Shown piece by piece: positions 10,003 through 18,713 of a DNA stretch of 64,000 nucleotides. How positions within the stretch are numbered: position 1 is the first letter of the stretch; each line of letters opens with the position of its first letter. Origin of the DNA: Ruegeria aquimaris (GTDB taxonomy: Bacteria > Pseudomonadota > Alphaproteobacteria > Rhodobacterales > Rhodobacteraceae); NCBI RefSeq assembly GCF_025751555.1, contig NZ_JAOWLB010000002.1:422676-486675 (forward strand), written 5' to 3'. The notes beneath the pieces are model-generated. The model was not told where the DNA came from, did no database searches, and saw nothing but the letters and a program-made list of their open reading frames with translations. Made by a program: the position numbers and the translations under genes.

Positions 10003-11383
10003 AGAGCGTCCAGACCGTCATCGGATCGCCGATGCCGGGCAGGCATTCATTCTCGTGTTTGCCGAAACCGTCGAGCAACTTGTCGCCGCCCTGGTTCTCC
10101 TGCAGTATCCGATCGCGCAGCTCGTCGCTGATCACGATGCCCGCGCCGCACAGGCGGGTCTGCGCCTCCAGCTTGGCGGCGACGTTGACCGTGTTGCCGA
10201 TCACCGCAAACTCCAGCCGGTTGGCACCGATATCGCCCAGAACCGCGGGTCCGAAGTGCAATCCGATCCCGGCATGAATTTCTGGCTCACCCGCCCGTCG
10301 CCGGTCACGATTCCACTTTTCGATCTCGACCACCATCTCACGGGCGCAGGCCAGCGCATTGGTGGCATCGCGCTCGCCTGCCACCGGCGTGCCAAAGGTC
10401 GCCATCAGCCCGTCGCCCAGGTATTTGTCGAGCGTGCCGTGGTGACGGAACACCTGCGTTTCCATCCGGGCATGAAACCCGCGCAGCACCTCGATCACTT
10501 CGTAGGGATCGCGACCGGCGGCAAAGCGGGTGAAGCCCACGATGTCGATGAACAGGACCGCGATATCCTCTTGCCGCACCTGTTTCAGCGGCTCGTCATT
10601 CTGGCTGAGCGCATCGACCACATTGGGCGAGAAATAGCGCGACAGGTTGGCGCGTTCGCGTTCCAGCCCCGCGTTGTTCATCAATAGCCGGTTAAAGCGC
10701 CGGGCCGAGATACCCAACGTGACCGCAACGATAAGAAAGACCACCACTTCCTGCACCCGAAGTTCCGGCATGAAGCTGTTGGGGTCCATGTGCTCGGCGA
10801 CGTCCGGGAAATTGGCAAAGGCCGCTGCGGCGCGCTCGGACAACTCGGGGATGGGCGTGGACAGCCACCAGGCAAGGAGCCAGCCGGTCGTCCACATCAC
10901 CGTGGTCCATGTCCCGATCGCAATCACCGTGCGCCAGGAATAGGCCAGCGTGCCCGCTGCCAGGATCACAAAGAAATACTGGAAATTGTCGAACCAGTAC
11001 TGCCCGGCCAACGGCCTGATGTCCTGGGAAAACGGATTGGGCAGGACCATGCCAAGGGTCATGATCAACAGGTCGACAAAGATCAGGAACAGCTCGGTAC
11101 GCGACTGGCCCACCCGTCCGGCGCGGCGGATGAACCAGCCGTTCAGCGCGATCAGCCCGAGAATGCCGTGATAATACAGAACCTCCCACTGCGGATTGAC
11201 GAAGATCAGCAGCACCGCGATAACCAGCATCGCCACCCAGCGGGCGCGCACGGCCAGTTCCAGCCCCTCGCGCTTGTGCCGTTCCAGCGCGGCCTCGGTG
11301 AAGCGGTTGTCCAGATCGAACTCGTCCGGCTGGGTAAAGAAAAAACGCTCGCGTCGGCGCGCCGGGGCAGTGATATCGGCCAT
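10001..11383 (-). CDS. class III adenylate/guanylate cyclase, membrane type
   Basis: 460 residues. The N-terminal half holds about six membrane helices (roughly residues 35-215). The C-terminal half is a class III nucleotidyl cyclase domain. Metal-binding Asp residues are in LFIDIVGFT and YLGDGLMATF, and the purine-selecting Lys is in LDKYLGDG. Two usual residues differ: the position that is normally Asp (or Thr) is Glu in RLEFAVIG, and the transition-state Arg is Lys in VNVAAKLEA. ATG 11383 has GAGGAG just upstream; the frame runs open to 11485. It is preceded by the terminator of ccrM, so it has its own promoter. Confidence 0.86.
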   Translation of the reverse strand: MADITAPARRRERFFFTQPDEFDLDNRFTEAALERHKREGLELAVRARWVAMLVIAVLLIFVNPQWEVLYYHGILGLIALNGWFIRRAGRVGQSRTELFLIFVDLLIMTLGMVLPNPFSQDIRPLAGQYWFDNFQYFFVILAAGTLAYSWRTVIAIGTWTTVMWTTGWLLAWWLSTPIPELSERAAAAFANFPDVAEHMDPNSFMPELRVQEVVVFLIVAVTLGISARRFNRLLMNNAGLERERANLSRYFSPNVVDALSQNDEPLKQVRQEDIAVLFIDIVGFTRFAAGRDPYEVIEVLRGFHARMETQVFRHHGTLDKYLGDGLMATFGTPVAGERDATNALACAREMVVEIEKWNRDRRRAGEPEIHAGIGLHFGPAVLGDIGANRLEFAVIGNTVNVAAKLEAQTRLCGAGIVISDELRDRILQENQGGDKLLDGFGKHENECLPGIGDPMTVWTL

Positions 11384-11454
11384 TTCGGTCGGCTCCTCGT
11401 TCCTGCGGTCGAGATAGGCATGATAACCGCAACCGCAAACCGGGTGCGACACTG

Positions 11455-11482
11455 AAAAAAACCCCGCCGGGATACGGCGGGG
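11455..11482 (-). terminator. rho-independent terminator of ccrM
   Basis: On the minus strand CCCCGCCG, a five-base loop and CGGCGGGG form a perfect 8-bp stem followed by a run of seven T. It lies about 60 bases after the ccrM stop. Confidence 0.9.
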
Positions 11483-11543
11483 CAAGGTGTAGTGCCATGT
11501 GTCAGGCCACAGGCACCGGCGGTATGCTTGGGATCTTGCGAGG

Positions 11544-12739
<1,196 letters not shown>

Positions 12740-12752
12740 AGCAGGTTACAAT

Positions 12753-13370
12753 TTACTCTTGATACAATATCTTGTGCACCGGCTTGAACGAACGCCTATG
12801 GTGTGGGGTTGGGCCAAGATGTTGCAGGGCAGCACGATGCTCGGGCGTCGGATATCCGGCGTTCCGCTCCCAACCGTAGCCGGGATGCTGTTGCGCCAAA
12901 TCCACCATCAGCTTGTCGCGCCATGTTTTTGCCACAATTGAGGCCGCCGCAATCGACACCGACCTTGTGTCGCCCTTGACCACCGGCTGCGCCGGAATGT
13001 CGACCCCTTGTGGGATCATGTTTCCATCAATCAGCAGAAAGTCGGGCGGCGGGCCCAGTGCCTCGACTGCGCGCCGCATCGCCATGTGCGAGGCGCGCAG
13101 GATGTTGAACTCTTCGATCTCTTCGACGCTTGCTTCTCCAACAGCGACCTCGGCGGCTTGCCTCAGAAGATCGTTCAGCAAGCCCCGCCGCTTGCCTGTC
13201 AGCTTCTTGGAATCGTTCAGCCCTTCGGGAATGGCCTCGGCATTCAGGACCACGGCGGCGGCCACCACCGGACCCGCCAGCGGGCCGCGCCCCACCTCGT
13301 CAACCCCCGCGATGCGGAGGAAGCCACGCGCGGCAAGCGCCTTTTCAAGTTCGAAATCCGGATAGATCAT
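12753..13370 (-). CDS. rnhB: ribonuclease HII
   Basis: 205 residues. RNase HII cuts the RNA strand of RNA-DNA hybrids and starts removal of misincorporated ribonucleotides. The active-site start AGVDEVGRGPLAGP (Asp24, Glu25), LLIDG near residue 120 and the closing SIAAASIVAK motif are present. The frame continues open to 13925, but that extension is basic, Ser/Arg-rich shadow sequence over another gene; ATG 13370 gives the normal family N-terminus. It is followed on the same strand by ccrM. Confidence 0.95.
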   Translation of the reverse strand: MIYPDFELEKALAARGFLRIAGVDEVGRGPLAGPVVAAAVVLNAEAIPEGLNDSKKLTGKRRGLLNDLLRQAAEVAVGEASVEEIEEFNILRASHMAMRRAVEALGPPPDFLLIDGNMIPQGVDIPAQPVVKGDTRSVSIAAASIVAKTWRDKLMVDLAQQHPGYGWERNAGYPTPEHRAALQHLGPTPHHRRSFKPVHKILYQE

Positions 13371-13406
13371 CTCTTTGGAAAACCGTAATTCCGCCAACAA
13401 GACAAG

Positions 13407-13437
13407 CAAAAATGGGCAGGAGGCGTACCCCCTGCCC
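13407..13437 (-). terminator. rho-independent terminator after the 13468-13965 gene
   Basis: On the minus strand GGGCAGG, a ten-base loop and CCTGCCC are followed by ATTTTT. It separates the secreted-protein gene from rnhB. Confidence 0.75.
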
Positions 13438-13467
13438 GTGGACGCGTTTCGCGTCATGCTGCTCGAT

Positions 13468-13965
13468 TCAATAGTTGTAGGCGACCTTGTAGCCATACTT
13501 GCGCAGGCAGTTGGGCTCATAGGCCGTGCGGGTCCGCTCGCCATTCCAATAGGCGACCTTGCACTGCTCCGGCAGGCTTTCGGAATACTTGTAGTTGCGC
13601 GACAGACAGCGCGCCCCAAGAACCGGCCCGGCGCCGCGATACCCTTCCGCCTCGCGCAAACAGTGCGATGGCAGATTGTAGCGGGCGATGTCCTGGGGCA
13701 AGGGGCGCGGCTTGGGATAGCCATGCGTGTTGGGTTTGGGTTGCGGGATCGGATAAGGATGGATTGGATTGCGCGAGACATGCTCTTGCTGCTGCCTCCG
13801 GCGCTCCTTCTTCTTGTCATAGTGGTAGATCGCGGCGCCCAGAATGGCAACGGCGGCAAGCCCACCCAGAATGTCCTTTGCATCTGCGGCCCGGGCCTGG
13901 CTGACCGAGACACCGGTAACGGCAATGGCAGTGGATACGACGAGGGCGATGAACTTGCGGTGCAT
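13468..13965 (-). CDS. secreted protein of unknown function, glycine-zipper-like
   Basis: 165 residues. Not recognised as a named family. A signal peptide ends at about residue 26 (VSVSQARA). It is followed by a short hydrophobic stretch ILGGLAAVAILGAAIYHY, a charged KKKERRRQQQ segment, a Pro-rich region and a C-terminal part with four cysteines and many tyrosines. ATG 13965 has CAGGAG in front and starts directly at the signal peptide; the longer frame to 14055 lacks this. It is divergent from the small secreted-protein gene at 14145. Its own terminator follows. Confidence 0.75.
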   Translation of the reverse strand: MHRKFIALVVSTAIAVTGVSVSQARAADAKDILGGLAAVAILGAAIYHYDKKKERRRQQQEHVSRNPIHPYPIPQPKPNTHGYPKPRPLPQDIARYNLPSHCLREAEGYRGAGPVLGARCLSRNYKYSESLPEQCKVAYWNGERTRTAYEPNCLRKYGYKVAYNY

Positions 13966-14144
13966 GGCGAACTCCTGTGCAGCGGTGATTGGGGCGCCCC
14001 GCATCAAAGGGCGTGTTTGTGATGCCGCCAACCTGGGACCGGCCCCGTCCGACAAGCAATATCGCCCCCGTGTTATCCGATATCAAAGCCCGCATCGCCC
14101 TGTTGTTATTGAATATCCCCGGCTTCGGGCGCAGGATGAGCGGC

Positions 14145-14432
14145 ATGAAACACATCGTCCCGATACTGGCCATTCTGGCCCTTACCCTACTTCCGGTTCC
14201 GGCCCGCGCCGACGATTGCTATGCCGATTACAAGGCCAAGCAAGAGCAACCCCTGCGTCTGCACTACGGGGTCATGCAGGTCGCCACCTGTTCCGCCGGT
14301 CAGGCCGCTCCGGAAGTCGCCGCGCGCCTTCAGGCCGCCGGCTGGACCCTTCTGAACGTGATCTCTGTCTTCGGTCCCGAAGGCCTGGACAAGAGGAAGG
14401 CCGATGCCGGACCCTATTTTCTCCGTTTCTGA
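14145..14432 (+). CDS. small secreted two-cysteine protein
   Basis: 95 residues. A clear signal peptide (LTLLPVPARA, cut near residue 22) is followed by a mature part of about 73 residues that starts DDCYADYKAK and has a second Cys in QVATCSAG. The spacing suggests one disulfide. The family is not recognised. ATG 14145 follows AGGA by eight bases; ATG 14136 is also possible. Its end overlaps the start of the next gene by 29 bases, so the two are translationally coupled and probably act together. Confidence 0.72.
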   Translation: MKHIVPILAILALTLLPVPARADDCYADYKAKQEQPLRLHYGVMQVATCSAGQAAPEVAARLQAAGWTLLNVISVFGPEGLDKRKADAGPYFLRF

Positions 14433-15105
14433 GGCGCGCCGCTCGGGCACGCGGCTGATCGGGATGGGGATCGCGGCGATCGTGGTCATCCTGGCCACGA
14501 CCGCCACCTTCCTGTTCCTTACCCTTCCCGACGCCAACGCGTTCAACGCGCGGGTCGAGCGGGTGTTTATCGAAAACGATCTGACCACCCAGGCCGAGAT
14601 CCGGCTCTTGGAAATTCTCGCCCAGTCCGGCACCGCCTTTGCCGATACCCTGTCAAGCTATCGCATGGTAATCTTTGTCCTGCTGGTCTTTGCCAGCGCG
14701 ATGATGATCGCGGCGCTGGTGTTTCTGGCAATGCTGGTGCTGATCAACCGCCGTATGGCCCAGATCGAGCGCACGGGCATTCAGGTCACCTCGCTGCTGA
14801 TCAGCCGCGAAGAGAACACCGTGTACCTGAACAACATGGAGTTCCAGCTGACCCCGGCCGCCATCGAAACCCTTGCCGTCCTGGCCGAGGCCCGGATGGA
14901 TGACGAGGTGCTGTCAGGTGCCCAGATCGAAGCGGTGATTTCCGGCCGCGAGGCCGCCGATTGCGAAGAGGCGGCGGGCGCGACCCGGATCAAGCGATTG
15001 CGCGACACGCTGGGTAACCAGATGATCAGTGCGCTTTTGGTCAAGAACATCGCCAAGCGCGGTTACATGCTGGCAATCGAGAAATCCGTCATCCAGATGG
15101 TCTGA
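14404..15105 (+). CDS. two-pass membrane protein with C-terminal OmpR-like winged helix
   Basis: 233 residues. One membrane helix is at about 18-41, a periplasmic segment of roughly 45 residues follows, and a second helix is at about 86-113. The cytoplasmic C-terminal part (about 125-230) reads like an OmpR/PhoB winged helix: LTPAAIETLAVLAE, the dimer-interface-like ATRIKRLRDTLG, and AKRGYML in place of the usual RGxGY wing. This would be a membrane-anchored DNA-binding protein with the domain order opposite to ToxR. It is coupled to the preceding small secreted protein, which could be its periplasmic partner. DNA binding is inferred from pattern only. Confidence 0.72.
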   Translation: MPDPIFSVSEARRSGTRLIGMGIAAIVVILATTATFLFLTLPDANAFNARVERVFIENDLTTQAEIRLLEILAQSGTAFADTLSSYRMVIFVLLVFASAMMIAALVFLAMLVLINRRMAQIERTGIQVTSLLISREENTVYLNNMEFQLTPAAIETLAVLAEARMDDEVLSGAQIEAVISGREAADCEEAAGATRIKRLRDTLGNQMISALLVKNIAKRGYMLAIEKSVIQMV

Positions 15106-15108
15106 GGC

Positions 15109-15387
15109 TCAGTGATTGGGCGATGGTCGCCCCGGCTCGGGCTTGGCCGGGGTCTTCGGTGTCCAGGCCGGGCATTTGCAGCGCGCCATGTTGTCCATGA
15201 TCAGCTCGTCGCGGATATGCGGACAGCCATAGCCCGGCTGGCTGATCATCCGGCCCGGGTTTTCACGCGCCTGGCATACCGCGATGCAGATGCACTGGTC
15301 GCGTGTCGGCTGCCACGGTTTCTTGTATTGCGCGGCAACCGGCCCAGCCAGGGTCATGCCAAGAACTGTCATCAGAAGAAGTCGCAT
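15109..15387 (-). CDS. small secreted cysteine-rich protein
   Basis: 92 residues. A signal peptide (MTLAGPVAAQ, cut near residue 19) is followed by a mature domain with six cysteines in the pattern CxCX3CX16CX14CxC and a Pro-rich tail. The pattern suggests disulfides or a metal site. The family is not recognised. It is convergent with the membrane winged-helix gene (3 bases apart) and divergent from the DUF427-cyclase gene. Confidence 0.68.
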   Translation of the reverse strand: MRLLLMTVLGMTLAGPVAAQYKKPWQPTRDQCICIAVCQARENPGRMISQPGYGCPHIRDELIMDNMARCKCPAWTPKTPAKPEPGRPSPNH

Positions 15388-15480
15388 CCGCTATCCACCG
15401 GTAAAATCCCCGCGCGTGCTCTTGGATTCCGGAGCCTGACCGCCCATCCTTTGGCAGGATTGGTAAGAAGGAGGCCGCTC

Positions 15481-17022
15481 ATGAACGTCCATGCCACGTC
15501 GCTGAGTCAAGGTTATGGCATCCGGACCGAACCACTCAAGGGCCGTGTCGAGGTTTACCGGGGCAATACGCTGCTGGCCGTGACATCCCGTGCAAGGGTA
15601 ATGTACGAAACCCGGTTGCCGCCAACCGTCTATGTTCCGCGAGAGGACGTCCTGGTGCGCCTTGGTGAGCGATCCGAGTTGCAGACCTTTTGCCCGTTCA
15701 AAGGCACAGCCAGCTATTGTGACCTGTTGCTGGAGGACGAGCGCGTGGAAAACGCGGCCTGGACCTATGAAAACCCCCTGCCGGAAAGCGAGGGCATTCG
15801 GGGTCATGTCGGTTTCATGCCCGGCGCCTACACGCATATGGATCTGGGCGAGAATGAGCTGCGCGAGGACGATCCCGGCCATATCAGCGGGCCGCTGGTC
15901 GATTGGCTGATGCGCCGGGCGTCGCAAATCCGCAGCCCCGAGGCATTCACCCTGGCGCTGGCCGAAAAGATGCTGGAACACGGTATCGCCGTGTCCCGCC
16001 TGGGCGTGATGGTCTGGTCCTTGCATCCGCAGATCGCGGGCAAGCACTACATCTGGGAAAAGGGCAAGACCGAGATTTCGACCTATGCCCCCACCTACGA
16101 GGTGTACGACAATCCCGCCTATCAGAACAGCCCGCTGCGGCATGTCTCGAACGGCTTGGGCGGCGTGCGGCAACGGTTGAATGGCGACACGACCCAGGAC
16201 AGCTTTCCCATCATCGGAGACCTGAGAGCGCGCGGGGCGACCGACTATGTCGCGATGCCGATGCCGTTTTCGGACGGTCGGACAAATGTACTCACCCTGA
16301 CCTGCGATCACCCCGACGGGTTCACCACCGCAAATCTGGGTCTGGTGTTCGAATGCGCGGCGGTGATCGGACGCTACTACGAGGTGTTCACGCAGGCCGA
16401 GAATGCGCGCGCGCTGCTGGAAACCTATGTCGGCAAGCGCACCGGCGCGCGCGTGCTGGGCGGTGACATCCGGCGCGGCGACGGCGACGATATCGACGCC
16501 GCCATCATGTTCTGTGACTTGCGTGGCTCGACACGGCTGGAAGAGCAGATGGGCCGCGCCCGATACATCGCCCTGCTGAACCGGTTCTTCGAAACCGTGT
16601 CGGATATCGTACACGCGCATGACGGTGAGGTACTGAAGTTCATCGGCGACGCGGTCCTGGCGGTGTTTCCGAATGCGGACACCGCCGAGACCGCGCAGCG
16701 AAACGCGCTGAATGCGGCGACCCGCATCGTGTCAACCCTGGGCCAGGGCACCGAGGGCACACCAAAGCTCGATTGTGCCATCGGGATTGCCTATGGCCAG
16801 GTGACCTATGGCAATGTCGGATCGCGCGAACGGCTGGATTTCACGGTGATCGGCCAGGCGGCCAATCTGGCCGCCCGTCTGGGCGACTATGGTAAATCGA
16901 CACGGCACCGGATCGTGGTGTCAGAGGACATTCGCCCGGTTTGCGGCGATTGCCTCTCGCTGGGCGCTGTCACCCTGCACAATGTGACCCAGCCGGTCAG
17001 CTGTTACGCGATTGCCGCCTGA
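15481..17022 (+). CDS. DUF427 domain fused to class III adenylate cyclase
   Basis: 513 residues. Residues about 20-115 form a DUF427 domain (typical stretches VYVPREDV, FCPFKGTASY, NAAWTYENP). A middle region (about 135-310) resembles the sensor-like part of other alphaproteobacterial cyclases (LHPQIAGK, GATDYVAMPMPF). The cyclase domain (about 335-500) keeps both metal Asp residues (FCDLRGST, IGDAVLAVF), the adenine-selecting Lys (VLKFIGD) and Asp (RLDFTVIG), and the Asn/Arg pair (ANLAARL), so it should make cAMP. ATG 15481 follows AAGGAGG; the frame runs open to 15112. No membrane helix is seen, so it is cytosolic. Confidence 0.88.
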   Translation: MNVHATSLSQGYGIRTEPLKGRVEVYRGNTLLAVTSRARVMYETRLPPTVYVPREDVLVRLGERSELQTFCPFKGTASYCDLLLEDERVENAAWTYENPLPESEGIRGHVGFMPGAYTHMDLGENELREDDPGHISGPLVDWLMRRASQIRSPEAFTLALAEKMLEHGIAVSRLGVMVWSLHPQIAGKHYIWEKGKTEISTYAPTYEVYDNPAYQNSPLRHVSNGLGGVRQRLNGDTTQDSFPIIGDLRARGATDYVAMPMPFSDGRTNVLTLTCDHPDGFTTANLGLVFECAAVIGRYYEVFTQAENARALLETYVGKRTGARVLGGDIRRGDGDDIDAAIMFCDLRGSTRLEEQMGRARYIALLNRFFETVSDIVHAHDGEVLKFIGDAVLAVFPNADTAETAQRNALNAATRIVSTLGQGTEGTPKLDCAIGIAYGQVTYGNVGSRERLDFTVIGQAANLAARLGDYGKSTRHRIVVSEDIRPVCGDCLSLGAVTLHNVTQPVSCYAIAA

Positions 17023-17070
17023 ACATGTTCAGGCAGGGAACCGGCTGCTGCCCGACACGACCGGAAAACC

Positions 17071-17871
17071 TCAGCCAAACGCGCCGCCCAGCAGGGTCAG
17101 CGCGTTTTGCGCGGCCGAGGTTCCAATTGCCTGGCTGCTGATCTGGGCGCGTGCCAGATAGGCGATGGTAACCTTTTCCACCACGTCCGGATCGGTGAAC
17201 TGCGACACCGAATCCGATCCGGTCAGTGCCTGTAGCTTATCCTTGAAGATCTCCAGCTGCTGGTCGATGTCGATCCGCCCCAGTCCCGAAGGCAGGCCCA
17301 GCGCGGTTTCCATCATCTGCCTGAGCGGCGGCACGCCCATCAGGGTGAACCATTTCGCGTTCTCGCCCGAGCGATCCTCGGCCAGGGTCTTTAGTTCATG
17401 CTGTGCATAAAGCGCGATGCGCATGCTTTCATCCTGGGTGCCAATGGCCGTTTCGAAACCGGCCGCTTCGTGGCGAGCGACAATGTCCTCCATGAAGGTC
17501 ACCAACCCGGTGGTCCGGATCTCGCCTGGGCCAAGGCCGAACGCCTTGGAGAATTCACGGTACCTCTTGTCCGACAATTTGTTGGCCAGCGCATCCGATG
17601 ATGTGGTTCCATCCTCAAGAATCTTGCGGATGAAATAGGTATTGTTGATATCATCCTGGAGGCCGAACGCCCCGAGTGCCACTTGCAGAAGACGCCTGTC
17701 CGATACGAGATCTTCGGCGCTTTTGACACTACCGATCTTTTCCGCGAAATAATCGGCTTCACGGTTGCGCGCGGCGGATTTCGAGAAACTCTCGAGCTGG
17801 CTGTCATATGTTCGCTGCAAGAACCGCCAGCCCGCGATCCCGCTTGAAATCAGGACCGGCTGAAAACTCAT
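17071..17871 (-). CDS. DUF1217 flagellar-cluster protein
   Basis: 266 residues. The protein matches DUF1217, a family found almost only beside flagellar genes in alphaproteobacteria. The N-terminus SSGIAGWRFLQRT and the hallmark SDKRYREFSKAFGL are visible, and the C-terminus is helical like secreted rod/hook-type proteins. The exact role is unknown; export by the flagellar secretion system is a guess. ATG 17871 shares ATGA with the end of flbT. Confidence 0.83.
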   Translation of the reverse strand: MSFQPVLISSGIAGWRFLQRTYDSQLESFSKSAARNREADYFAEKIGSVKSAEDLVSDRRLLQVALGAFGLQDDINNTYFIRKILEDGTTSSDALANKLSDKRYREFSKAFGLGPGEIRTTGLVTFMEDIVARHEAAGFETAIGTQDESMRIALYAQHELKTLAEDRSGENAKWFTLMGVPPLRQMMETALGLPSGLGRIDIDQQLEIFKDKLQALTGSDSVSQFTDPDVVEKVTIAYLARAQISSQAIGTSAAQNALTLLGGAFG

Positions 17872-18272
17872 TGCGGGCGCAGCGCCAGGATACGCTCCTC
17901 TCGCGGCAACAGGCCGCGCAGCGCCTTGAGGCACTTGTAGTAGTGTTCCGCCACCAGGGCTTCGGTCGCCTCAGACAGGATCTTGCGGCTGTCCCGATCT
18001 GTAAAAACCTGACTCAACTCTTCTATGCGCCGCAACAGCGACAGTTTGGCGGCGGATGGATCGCTGTCGCCCGACAGGATAAGCTGGGCGGCATAACACA
18101 CGCGGCGCACCGGGGTCGTGGCTTCTTCGGGGTGGATCGCATCGCGCAGGCGCAGGATGTTTGCGTCGGGCGTCATGATCGACAACCGGCCACGGCGATC
18201 CCCGTTTTCGATCACCGCTCCATTGATCAGCACCCGTTCCTTGGGCGCGAGTTTCAGGACAAGACCACTCAT
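17868..18272 (-). CDS. flbT: flagellar biosynthesis regulator FlbT
   Basis: 134 residues. FlbT binds the 5' leader of flagellin mRNA in Caulobacter and controls its stability and translation. The N-terminus LVLKLAPKERVLINGAVIENG and the helical C-terminus (KCLKALRGLLPREERIL) fit the family. ATG 18272 overlaps flaF by four bases. Its position directly downstream of flagellin and flaF is the usual one. Confidence 0.93.
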   Translation of the reverse strand: MSGLVLKLAPKERVLINGAVIENGDRRGRLSIMTPDANILRLRDAIHPEEATTPVRRVCYAAQLILSGDSDPSAAKLSLLRRIEELSQVFTDRDSRKILSEATEALVAEHYYKCLKALRGLLPREERILALRPQ

Positions 18273-18646
18273 GCCGCCGACCCTCCGTTGCGAAGGCCGC
18301 GCAATACGGCCGTGTTGATTTCCAGAAGCGGCCGAACGGATGCCTCGCGGCGAAGAACCCTGCTGGTGTGGACCTGGGTGAATTCGGCCAGATAGAACAG
18401 CCGCCCCCGCAGATCGGTCGGCAGGCTGTTGGCGCTGTCGGCCACGTCGGCGGCCAGGACGCCCCACAGACGGTTGTTTTCATGCAGGGCCTCGACCAGG
18501 GCCCCAAACCCGGCGTTGCCTCGCTTGGCCGCGCTGTGCATGCGATGGGTGATTCTGGACAGAACCTCGTATTCCATGTTCCGCGGTGTCCGGATCGGGG
18601 CGGAAGCGGCCGAATAAGCCTGGCGTGCCTGAAGAAGCGCGTTCAC
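18269..18646 (-). CDS. flaF: flagellar biosynthesis regulator FlaF
   Basis: 125 residues. FlaF is needed for flagellin translation and secretion, acting opposite to FlbT. The segments YEVLSRITHRM, ALHENNRLWGVLAADV and FYLAEFTQVHT match the family. The gene lies 67 bases after flagellin on the same strand and overlaps flbT by four bases. Confidence 0.92.
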   Translation of the reverse strand: MNALLQARQAYSAASAPIRTPRNMEYEVLSRITHRMHSAAKRGNAGFGALVEALHENNRLWGVLAADVADSANSLPTDLRGRLFYLAEFTQVHTSRVLRREASVRPLLEINTAVLRGLRNGGSAA

Positions 18647-18684
18647 GTGATGTCCTTACTCTTGGGAATGTCGGCAGGGGGGGA

Positions 18685-18704
18685 CCGGGGCATGACTGCC
18701 CCGG
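18685..18704 (-). terminator. hairpin after flagellin
   Basis: CCGGGGCA, loop of four, TGCCCCGG: a perfect 8-bp stem ten bases after the flagellin stop. There is no T-run behind it, so it may stabilise the flagellin mRNA end or terminate only partly. Confidence 0.5.
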
Positions 18705-18713
18705 CCGGGCCGC

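Noticed and set aside
12753..13925. A 390-residue version of rnhB
   Set aside because: The extra 185 N-terminal residues are Ser/Arg/Pro-rich shadow sequence over the secreted-protein gene at 13468-13965. RNase HII normally begins just before GVDEVGRG.
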